Assembly: GCF_001949145.1 (NCBI RefSeq)
Contig: NW_019091640.1
Location: 191,757 to 255,756, forward strand
Direction: 5' to 3'
Length of the DNA stretch: 64,000 nt
Origin: Acanthaster planci
Taxonomy: Eukaryota > Echinodermata > Asteroidea > Valvatida > Acanthasteridae
The translations under genes and the position numbers were made by a program. The notes under the pieces are model-generated. The model was not told the DNA's origin. It saw only the letters and a list, made by a program, of their open reading frames with translations, and searched no databases. Positions 39,101-51,100 of the stretch are shown piece after piece (positions within the stretch are counted from its first letter, which is position 1; each line of letters begins with the position of its first letter).

Positions 39101-42100
39101 CCTTTATGGGATGGGATACACACTGCCGTTGCCACTGCATAGCGATACCATTAGCCCGTGGTGCTAGTCCATGTACAATTGGTTAGCAAATAATTCTCTC
39201 TTGTGGAGGATACATTTTGTGATATCTTCGAGGCAAAGTGTACACAAATTATTGAGTACGAGACTGCGATAGGTGACTGAATTTATTCTTCAAATGTCGC
39301 CGTATAAGCCACCTGGAGTATAAGCTACAGGGACATTTTCGTTCAGTGTAAGAACCAACATAAGTCACGGCTTACCGAAAATATCGATGTAAAACCCATA
39401 TCAAACCCATATTGATATATTGACGGTGCTTAACATGGAGTTTGTAAAAACCGCACGATGATGCATGACGCAATAACTCTGCACGCCCCACTCCAGTTGT
39501 CACGAAACCCTTTACCGGTGAAAGTGAAAATGTACTAACCTTATTTCAGGCCATGAATTCACAGTGAAATGTGTGCTATCTCAAGTTATAGTGGAGATAA
39601 TTAATCACTACTTCTGCTCAAGCAGGAATGGCTGTAATGAGTCCCACTGACACGTATGAATATTGATGTTTCATTGGCAGCCAATCATAACACAATGACT
39701 GGATGGTCCCTGGATACTGTTTACACACAAGGCTTGCGCTCAGAGCCGCACAAATACGTATCACTGTGTGCATATACTGTATGTGTATATGTACAGTTGT
39801 TCAGTCACATGTATTATTACGGAGTTGCAGTCTGAACGAGGACGTGCAAAGTTTGGCCTGGCCATCAGGTCGCGTCAGTAGAAAAAGAAAAAAAAGCTGG
39901 AAAAATCGGTGCTTATGCAAAGGAAAATAACGAGGAAAGTCTGGCCTGTCGATGGCAAAAAAAGTGGAAAATGAAATTGGCATACTCAACAAAAAAGCGG
40001 AGATTTCACACCCCCGAAATAAGCATGAGGGTCAGCAGCAGTATTTGTTATTTTTATTTCCTTTTCAATAAAAGATTTCACTAAAAAGAGTCAGCGTGAG
40101 TTGCTCAGTTGGGGCTGGTAACCGGAAGCACAACTCTTATTTTGTTCGGCTTTACAACCAACTGAGCACGGGTACATGTACATTATAGATGTAGGCGAAT
40201 GTGTGTATTTTCTTCCTCTTTTGGGGAGGATAATGCATGAAATGTGAATGAATTTTTTAATGTGGTTTCCAGTGTCCATTTTAAGTTGTTTTCCGGGGAG
40301 GAGGGGAGAGTTGAATCACATGAAACCTGTGACTTTTCATTTGCCCCATTGGTTGTTTGTAGGTGTGGGTGTTGCCATGGCAGTGGTGTCCGGCTACTTC
40401 TGCCTGTACTACAACCTGATCATCGCCTACACCATTCGCTACATGGTGGTGTCCTTCCAGAACCCCCTGCCATGGGTGGGGTGCAACCACACCTGGAACA
40501 CGCCCAACTGCTACGAGAGACTTTCACTCAGCCAAGGTACTCCACCCAGAGGTTCAGAGGGTTCAAATTATTTGTTGTCTTGCATGATGTTACTCACTGG
40601 TTCAGCACCTGTTCAAGGGTGGGCCCAGTACAAAATTTGGAGGGGAGCAAATTGGTTGGGTGCCGAACGGATTTTGAAATTTCTTTATGGAACTGAAACC
40701 TTTGTGGTGTTTCTGAATTGTGAAACTAAATGTTTAGCATTGTCATGTACTTTTGAAGGAATGAAAGTAAAAAAAACTCTCCCAAATCCTGTGTTCTCTC
40801 ATTTGTCACAAAACAAAAAGCTTCAAATTTCAAATACACCTTCAGGGCATCTTCCCTGGTCTTCACCATCTCATCTGCGGAATGAACGGATTTAAACAGC
40901 ATTTCTTGCTAAAAATTTGGGTCCTTGATTTGATGAACACGACATCAGCATTCATAGGAAAAAAAATGTTGCCGATGTCAAGCATTGATTGAGTTACCTA
41001 AACACTACTATTCAATCAGGACGGCGAAAGTCAGATTTGTTGGTACCTGAAATCTGTGGAGAATAACTTGAGCGTGGGGTTGATACAGCACGGTACGGGC
41101 TGGTACGAGCATGTGCCAGCAAGAATCTGTGCTGTACGTTTGTGCAAGAGATATCAGGAATGGAAATCCTCAGGGAGTGCATGCAGTCTGATGTCAGGGT
41201 CATTGTAGTCTGATGAATGTTTTGTACACGGTACATATGAGACTACAGAGTTGTACATGTACCATGCGTGTGGCCCTGGCTGCCAAACTGCCAGTTGTAC
41301 GCCTTATTTAAACTGTCAGAATGTTTCCTGTCTCAGTCAAAGCCTGTCAGATCCTTTTATGTTGGCGTCTGCTATTCATACTTTGATGAATGCTTCCTCA
41401 TCTTCCTGTCGTTAATACTCTACGGTTCCATTTAATCATGCTTGGCCAATATATTTGAACCTTAAGCCAAAAAAAAAATTAAGTCTCCGGTTTCTGGTCC
41501 GGAGCTGGTTCCAAAAGTGGTACTTTTTTTCCTGTTTTTTTTTTAATGATGTACGCAGAGCTGCCGGCCAGTACGATTTCTTCGTATTTCGTGCAATTTT
41601 CTCAATAAAATATCATTTACAAAAAAAAAACTTCATAGGTATGTTAGATTTTTACGTATTGTTTGGCTTGAGAATTGACCTTTTTCACAAGTTAATTTCG
41701 CGCGGTAACATCAGTTGTCCGCGTTGTTGGAAATGCCATGGAAACGCATGCAACATGCACAACACAGAATCCATCTACGAGGCCCTCTAGTGTCCGTTGC
41801 TGCTTTCTTTGTGCAGTTCATCTGTGTACTGTACTTAAACTATGGATGTATTAAAGTGAAATCAGTCTGGGGCCCAAACTATGCATTGCACTCGGTCGAT
41901 TGTTCACCTATAAATCAAGCTTCAAGTTACACAACAGTGAAGAATAGGATTGGGGGGAATAGAATTTTTAAGGTAAAATCATAGGATTTTGCTCAAGTGA
42001 CGTTGGCAGCTCTGTGTACGTATAACGTGCGATGTCCATTGTGACTGCATGCGCACTTATCACCAGCCACTACAAACACTATAATTAACTGGGCCCCACA

Positions 42101-45100
42101 CTATTTACTGTTTAAAAGCATTTTCAAATTGTATATGTACACAGGACACAAGACCACCTCGTTTGTCTGGTTCCCACATGTTAATGTATAATTCAGAAAT
42201 GATGTCATCTGAAAAAGAGTCCCCGACTTAATGTGTGGAAGGCCTAGAGGGACTACTGTACTGTACTTATTACTCAACCGCACCCCATCTAAAACATGTT
42301 ATTCAGTAGCAGGATTCTGGTGGATCAAGCAAGTTTGGCAGCTTTTGGACATTGTTTTATACCCCCCCCAAAAAAAACTTTAGAGTTTGCTGACACACAG
42401 GTCTACAGCGACCTGTGGGCTGACCAGAAACCAGAGACTTTGGGGGGGAGGCCCAAGGCTTCCAAAAATGCCCTTTTTTTGTATTCTATTAATAAGACTG
42501 ACTGTGAATGAAACAAAAATGTGAAAAATACCCTTCATACACTGGCTGGACTAAGCTTGCCAACAGGCCTTCCTACAATCAATAATTAAAAGTTGTCAAG
42601 TGGATGCTTTCTAGTTTTGATACACGCTTTCATGCATGCATGCATACCTCCCACACCATGAAATTGTCATGCTGTATATAAACAGAAGAAAAAGCTACTA
42701 CTTTCATGGGCGGTGTTCCTGGAAATTCAGTGGGGGGGTGGTCTAATTTGCAGTCAGTGTTGAATTGCAGTGTAGTAGGTCATGTCTTTTTATTTCCTCA
42801 TACATGTATATACCGGTATGTGATCAACCTGTGCCTGGAGATGCCCCTGAGAAATCTCCACTAGCATAGACATGTACATGTCAACTCACATGTGCTGATT
42901 AACATTCCCTTTCAAGGAAGCAATATCACCTTTCGCAGAATTCAAGGCTCTTTGGTATCGCTTAATTTGGATCTACTAACGGTGAAGAACTTTTTTTTCA
43001 TACATTTAATGAAGAGAGGCGTAACAGTGCACTCACGTTGTATAGTTTTATTTGTTACTTATTATTTTTCTTCATTTCCTTTTCATGGATCAGGTTGAGA
43101 GTAGTTTTTTTCTCAAAACAGAAAGTGAGACTCGAAGGGCTTCAGAAACAATTTCATTTTTCTCCTTTCCTGCCCCATCCCTCAAAAGGGAACGGAAGTC
43201 TGCCATCAGGCCATTTGGTGGCTTACAGCCCTGGGAACGAGAGTGAGACATTTAATGCTACCCTGGAGGATTATGACATGTTCATGAATGAAACAACCAA
43301 CGGGACAGCAGGAACAGAGATACGCAGAGTTCGAGCAAGCGAGGAATTTTGGAAGTAAATGAATCCTTTCATTGTTTGTTTGTCCCCTTGTACAAAAATT
43401 TACACAAATGTGCTCTGTTGCCAAAATGTTATTCCCAAAACCAGTTCCTGTCATCATACATGTTTATTCATCTGTGATTACAAACAATCCAAAACCAGGT
43501 TTTGAACCACAGACCTGACTTTTCCCAGCCTAAAAACGGCTAGGTTCTTTTTTGCTCGTCTCCGGAACCAGCTGGACGTTTGTCTTCGGGAGTCTAGGAG
43601 TGCGGAGAGTTTTAAGACCGGGCTGAAGACGCATCTTTTTAAACAAGCATTGTTAGTTTCTTAGTGTTGATTTTAATTATGGTACATGTAGGTTATATTT
43701 ATTTATTTATATTTTGATGTACAGCGCCTGGGAGCAGCTTGATGTATTGGGCGCTTTATAAATGTCAATTATTATTATTATTACTGGAAGCAATTTGAAA
43801 TTGAAATTTCTTAAAATTCATGTCGGCAGCACAGGTGTAAACATGTACAGTTCTTGGAGCAACTAATGAAATTTATGTTTGACTACCTGTTTACAGTTCA
43901 GCTTTTAGGTTACTTATTAACTCGAACCACAGTCTTTGGACTTGAATTTTGATTTATTGGCAAGCTCTTTTTAGGTAGGCTTGGACATTGACATGTGCAG
44001 ATACATGTTGAACTGTTGAGCCACAATCTAAACAATGTAAATTGCGTTTTTATGAAGTTGGTGCAATCGTTTGTCAAGTCAGTGCCTGTGTGTGCATAGA
44101 GTAAACTCTCATTATCTTAAAATCGGATGACTTGAAAGTTCGTGTACCTTAAAGTTGGCATTGTTTCATTCAAGAGAATGGGATGTTAACCACTTCTTGC
44201 CCGGCGACCCGTTTTCGAGTACATAGGCTTTATATGCAGAGCTGGGGAGCGGGGAACTGGGACAAAAGAGTTGGGCCTTATAACAAAAGACTGCTCAGCA
44301 CAAAAGACTGAGCTGCTGGGCATTACCAACATTTTTTCGCTCTCAATAGTGGAGATAATCTAGCCTGTTTTGAAACATTTTACCATGGTTGAGGCATTTA
44401 GAACGAGCGGATTATCACCAGGGATTAAAGCTCTCTACCACCGCAGCGATGAGCCACATAGCACCGCCGCACCCTAATCTAGCCCCTATTGAAAAGAGGT
44501 CAGCAGTGCACTGTGCTGGTTTGGGGAACAAAAGAATCTTACGTAACACAGCACAATCTGGGCTCTTTTTCCAAGGCTGCAAGCCTGGCTGAAATATTCT
44601 GGAGTCAATGAATTTTACCTGTCAGCTTTAGAGTAGAACCCAAAGAGTCCTTCATGTGGGTATAAACAGCCATTAAATGAAATAATGAATTTTTGAAGAA
44701 TTTTGTAAACGGAAAATTTGGAAAAGGACCCAGCATCTTGTCTTATTCAAGAAAAATCCACCCGGCAGCAAGTGGTTAAATACTTAAATCCTCCATAACT
44801 CAAAGTGCCTGTATCAGTACAGTACATCTGTTTCACTTGAAGTTTCGTTCGGCATTTGTGGAGAAAACTGCCACCACAACAGTCACAAATAAGTGTTTGT
44901 TCATGAATTACCACTGAAACTCTGGAATATTTGTTGCAGTGTCTTAAAAAAATTGGAATAAAAGGTACTCATCCTTTCCTTAATTGAAGCAAAAACATTT
45001 ACAGGTTGCACTTTCAACTGCTCCCAGAATTCTTGAAAAGAAAATTTACAATCACAGGTGTACAGATTAAGATTTGTTTTTTACCCACTTCAATGAAAAT

Positions 45101-48100
45101 ACTGTAGCTGCATCAGAAGCACCTGTGTGCTTACGTCATTTGGACAGCTCGGTGTTAACCTGGTTTTAGCCTCAAGGAAACCTAACCTTGCACTTTACCT
45201 TTGCATTTGAAAATACGACCATTAGTCAATCAAAAAGGGCCAGAGTTTTTTCTATTTATGACAAGTATTTTGAATTCCAATGGGAGATAAAAAGGCCATT
45301 TTGGAAGCACATTTCTCAGAGTATTCATTAAGAGGAATCTGAGTTTTTTGTTTTGACAGGTCACTCAGTCTGACATCCTAAAAAATGAATATCACCTGTA
45401 TGTAGGTAAAAACAGAGTCTTTCAAAAGTCTTTAATTCAAAATTGGCTCTGGCAGCTCGAAAGTCATTGTTAAGCTAGGCCACGGTTACAAAAACAAACA
45501 TTAGGATTTTCACCTTGAGCTGGCAGAGCTACATGTGTTTCCACAAAATCTTGGCACTTTTTCTCTTGAGAGGCTTCTAGTAACTTCTAAACAGCGCTGT
45601 TGACCGCATTCCAAATACTTGAACCAGTGATAAAGGGCCTTTTGAGATCTTGATATCCCTCGGTAAATATTATCAGTTTGCTGTGATCTTCTTTGTGACT
45701 CAAAGTTCAGTTGTATGGTGATGTGTCTCTAACCACGGGGGTGTTAGCCTATGTGCACAAGTACATAATGTACACGTACATGTACATGTATGTCCATGTA
45801 CAAGTACGTCACCTGTGAATTGAAAAAGACAGTGCACCAGCTACATCCATAAGAAATAAAAAAACATAAGAAATATGAAAACATCCTCTGAAGACTACTC
45901 ACAAGCAGTGAAGAGGTTCTGCACAGCAATGTAGTTGGTAGCAATGTCTAAATGGTTGACTGTCCCCTGTGTTTGGATGTTTTTCCAATAGAAAGTTGAT
46001 CATATTAAATTTGGCATGCTCGGCATTAGGGTTGTTTAAGCACATGTTGGAATAGAAACATACACCTCTGGAGGATGGGAGTAAGTCAACTGGTAATTTG
46101 TGGTTGACAAAATGAACCCTGTTGATAAACTCCCATTGAAAAATTAGGGTAGGTCAAGAAACCGGAAACAGCACTTTACTTTGCCTAATTACAGATGTTC
46201 ATATCTAGAGAATTTCCAACAGGATCTACACCTATTAACTCCCCCCCTTTTCTTAGCCAGTCTTGATTTTGGAATGATTTGGTCTGTGTAGGTACCGCAT
46301 TCTGAATGTTTCAGAAGGACTTGAGGACATTGGTGCCATCCAGTGGCCGTTGCTGCTGTGTTTTATCGCAGCCTGGGTCCTGGTGCTGTTCTGTATCATC
46401 AAGGGAGTGAAATCGTCAGGAAAGGTATGTTGCCATGCAATTGTCCAACAGGGCTGTATCTATGAGTTCTACTTTTTACTTCTAGGACATGTTTTCACAT
46501 TCTAATGGCTGTTATAATATTTTAAGGGAAATTATTATCCGTATAATTCTTTCCATTCATTTTATCCTCTTCAGGAATTTCAGACAAACATGAAGAAAAA
46601 GTGAAGTTAAACAATATGCATAGCCTAAATTGCAAGAAAAAAATGATTAACGGTTGTACCAGGAGGCTGTAAAATGTATCACAGAGCGTCTACGTGTAAA
46701 TGCTCGACCATTTTATTTTAATTTACTCAAACCGTTTTATTTGACTTGCAAATTCATGCATCTGTACAGCATGTACATGCAATACAGGCCATTCACAATA
46801 GTGCGCCCCCATGAGTCTGCAATCACAACGCACGAAATTTGTCGACCCTTTCCGAGCACACATTGGGTCGACAGATTTTGCGCACTGGCCAAAGCGTTGC
46901 CGACTCTTGGTGGCGCACTATTGTGAATCACCCGTATTCTGTTTTACAAAGTGTGGTACCGGTAATTTTAGACCTTGTGTCCCACATTGGAAGCAAAACA
47001 AATTTAATAATTGTAAAGGCCAAGTTCTGATCAATGCATGCAAACTGTACACACAAGTACATACATGTACATGTACTTCTACCGGGACATGTATTTGTAC
47101 ATGTAATGCACATACATGACATGTCTATATACTTGTATCTATACACGTACGTACATGTGCATTGTGCATGTTGTGCGCTGCACATTTTGTGCGTCCATCC
47201 AGTCGGTTATAGCGCTGTGTAGTTATAACGCTCAATTCAGTTGGGCCCCTTTGGGAGTGCTATAACAGGAATCAACTGTACCAAGGGATGAGCCGTACTC
47301 CCCTAATGAAAAATTAAATGGAAAGAAATTATTGAAGAGTACATGTCTGAGAGATAATTTGGCTCGGCATGTTGTGCTGTAGCCCTTTATACTTTGGTTG
47401 ACAGCCCAAGTACCTGTTGTAGGATAAGACTGCACCGTTAGTGATATTACTGGAGTTTTATTTTTTTTTTTTGGTCTCGTTCGTAGCAACTGGTATTGAT
47501 CTGAGCCCTTATGCTTTCCCTCGTTAGGTGGTTTACTTCACTGCCACTTTCCCCTTTGTGGTGCTGTTTGTGCTGTTCGTACGCGGCGTGACTCTGACGG
47601 GAGCCAAGGAGGGTATTCTCTTCTTCCTGACACCTCAGTTTGACATGCTGCTGTCTGCCAATGTAAGCCTGCCTTGTAAATGCTGACAAAATGAGCCCGT
47701 CGGCCAACTCAAATTTCTCCCATAGGTGGATTTCTGTTCTGTCCATGGAAGGCTCTTTTCCTGCTCTGCAGTAGTGAGCAGGGTCTGTTCTTTTGACGTT
47801 ACAGTCAAGTTTTTCCTACAAGTAGCTGATAAGACTATGGCTGGCCGTCAGTACAAATGTAAAATAATAAATCACAAAGTATTGAAAGTCCCACGCAGCT
47901 ATCAGAACACCAGTTAATAAAAACTAAATGAAAACACAACCTTATTTAAATTAATGGGAAAGATGTCAAGTTTGAATGAATTTGAGGTAAAAATCAAAAA
48001 CAACCATATATATTGATATTTCTACAAACTTTGCCCATACAAGTTGGAGGCAGAATGAGAGTGGTCTATTTATATCTTTTAAGCAGTCTGGTGGGAACAG

Positions 48101-51100
48101 GTTAACCTGCGGATTGTCCAACTGATCTGACCCCAATATTCCAGAAGCCTGCAGTTATGCAATGCATTTGTGCTTCACAATCCCATTCTGAGTGTTTGCA
48201 AGCGCAAACCCCTTTTTTCAGGATTTCATTGGAGCAAGTGAGAAATTGTGCAGGGTTAAGGGCTGAAATTGCTGTGATCTGGAATTTGTTTTTGACCAGG
48301 GTCTCTGGCATTCTCGTATCCTAAGTTGTTGAAATCGAATTGAGCCAAATCACCCGATAGACTGTTTCTTGCAATGGGACTGTTTTGCTCTGGTGACTTT
48401 CACTCTGTTGTTGTTTCCGTATGTTGTGTTCTGACTGAATTATTGAGGTTCCCTCACAATGAAGAAGCAAAAAAGATAGAAGAATGTGGAAAGTGAGGTA
48501 AGAGGCCATTTACGCTACTTCTGCAGTCACATTCCATCCATCCATCGAATCTAGGGGCCACACTGACACCTCGCTGGTTACGATCTCACTCGGGTTTCCA
48601 TCCATGCAAACTCTTGAAGCAGTGCGTTTCTTTGCCATTTGGTTCTGTGGGACCTCATGGATGCCCTGCGGGGTCAAAGGTAAGATTTGCCCCAAATGGT
48701 CAAAGTTTGACCTTGGGTGGTAACCCCCACTCACCTTTGGAGTATTGCTGTTTTTTTCCCCCTTGCGCAGGTCTGGAAGGCAGCAGCCACCCAGGTTTTC
48801 TTCTCCTACGGGGCGGGATGGGGTGGAATCCACACCCTAGCCAGCTACAACAAGTTCAACACGAACACCTTGCGGTAGGTAGACCCTCAGGGGGGTCGTG
48901 TGTATTCTTGTCCAGGAATAGACGTTTCACACCAGTAGTGGAATCAGGGTGGGGAATAACTGAGTCAACACTAAAACTTTTCGAGCACACTCGCTTTTTA
49001 TCGTAGGGGTTGGTCGAAAGGGAGTTAGAATCTGTTCATTTTCAAATGGGAAATTTGCGAAAGAGAAACAAACATTTGTACCGGTACATTGACAGACACT
49101 CAATGTGTATTCCAAAGTTGAGCTAAATCATTAAAAACCCTCATGACTGCTGCTGGTATGAATCACCCATCATACAATGTGCCTTGTCAAAGACACAGTA
49201 TGCCTTTGGAAAACTTAAGGGCATGTGAACATGATCTGGATAGATTAAGGAGGATGATGGGAAACCTCAACAGGTTTTCCCGAAACAGAAGAGAGTTGTT
49301 CCATGGCCGGACTGAAGAACCTGAGGAAACGTTGTGTTCACCCTGGAAATGTTGGCATTTGTTTCCAAAGGCATACCGGGCAACTGGTTCATCGGAAAAC
49401 ATATGAAAGTACTTCACGGTCAACCCCACAATTCTCATCAAAAGTCTTCATTTGGGGCTCATCCAAATGTCTCATGCACACGCAAGGGCTCATATTACGT
49501 GCACGGTGCATGTTATTTCTGTCAATGTGCATAAGTATGCTGTGCATGTAGCTTTTCAGACCATCTGAATGTTTCTTCTCGAGCAAGCGTAAGTTCAGTT
49601 GGTGCATGTAGCTCCTTGAAGGTGCTTGTTTTTTTTTTCAATTGCACCTGTAGGATTTTTTTCTCAATTCAAGGCCTGGCACGTACATAACCTCGTTTCG
49701 GAAGGAAAAAATTACGTTGGAGACAAAGAGGAGACGGATATTGAGGAATCATTTTTGTAAAAATCAATGTCAAAATGCTTCAGCACATTGAAACAATTGG
49801 GCTGCCATCTGTTTGGTTACTGAGGCCTCTGAAGTATTTTCACATGTTTTGGTTTTGTCAACATATTTTCACTCTGGTTTGACATTTTCAGACACTGGAA
49901 AACAAGTCTCTTTCACTACCTTGGAATGTTTGATCACACACCTGCTTCCATTGTTCATGCTGAAGCTGTGCGTCATGCCTCTTGTCCATTTAAAGTTACA
50001 GGTGATAAAACTTTCAAACGGAATGCAATAAGAAAAAAATTTCCTCCAGTTGATGTCAACGTACATGTATATCTGAAAGAGTTTATCCACAAAAACATTT
50101 TTGTGATTGAGTTCCAACTATTGAAAAGGTCAAACTGCAACTTTAAGTGTGTTTGATTGCCGTTGGTACAGATAACTGCAGACTGCATTTGAAATGAGTT
50201 ACTACATGAAACAGCGGTAGAGCTGCTGGGATACTCTGTGCAGTTTCTTTGCACGCTGGGCAAGCTGCACATTCTATTGCGTACAGAGATGTCAAGTGAT
50301 AGACTTCAGAAATCACAACGATTTTGTCGTAAATCATTCAAAATTGACACAGCTGAGTGGTGTTCACAATGGGTTGCCAGTCTGCTCATTTCTGTCTTGA
50401 CATTCATGAGGCAGGTTTTTATTCTTACAGTTTTTGATGCACTTGGCGTACCTGATGCGCGGGCTGTCACGGGCTTCCACAGCTCAGTAGAAAAGCCACC
50501 CTAGATCAAATTTATGTCGGTCAATTCGTAAAGACGTTACATCCTGCGCAGAATCTGTGAAGTTGTTGAAATGTAATCACTGTCTCTTGTGCTGATTTTT
50601 TATCTCGGGAGAAAATAAATTAATAGAGTTCTAAAAAGTCTAGCCCAACAAAGTGCCTGAAATGCAAAACTTACAGCATCGCTTAGTTTGAGTTTCAACC
50701 AATCATTGTAGTTGCTCATTTTGAATCCAGTCTTTTGAAAGAATTTACTAATTAAGTTTTCAAATTTATATCTTCTGAAGACAGGCCCCCGACTTTGGAT
50801 GAGTGACTACCTTCTTACATGCTCACACACATACATCACTCGTATGATACTACTAAACACTGGTATATACTCAAGCTTCATGCCTACTCAAGATGTCTAA
50901 AAATCTGTGAAAGATTCCATTAACTTTTGTTTTGTTTTCAGTTTGTTCAAAAAATCTAAAAGAATGACTTGAAAGAAAATTTGAAACAAAGAAATGTTTC
51001 TGGTTTTCGAAGTTTGAAATGTACTGCATTTTCTTTTTCAAGTTACGGGAATTTTAAGTCTTAGTCCTTGAAGAAAAACGCTTATACATGTATATAGTGT

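Larger units (their letters stand above)
28771..40362. other. SLC6-B intron 2 (11.6 kb)
   Basis: No nested gene is convincingly supported. It holds the direct repeat with the N junction (31653-33034), a TTAA element (33036-33624), a cluster of CACACCGTAAC-like motifs (36581-37375) and AT-rich DNA. ORFs at 35534-35815 (+) and 37026-37295 (-) have ordinary-looking composition but no motif I recognise. Confidence 0.6.

Noticed and set aside
40248-40895. 215-codon ORF on the + strand
   Set aside because: It is SLC6-B exon 3 with intron sequence on both sides; the conserved part is only 40363-40536, bounded by good splice sites.
33227-44592. Two similar short ORFs (33227-33436, 44389-44592) sharing [12 protein letters not shown]
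   Set aside because: The similarity is explained by the shared TTAA element at DNA level; there is no sign of protein-level constraint or a known domain.
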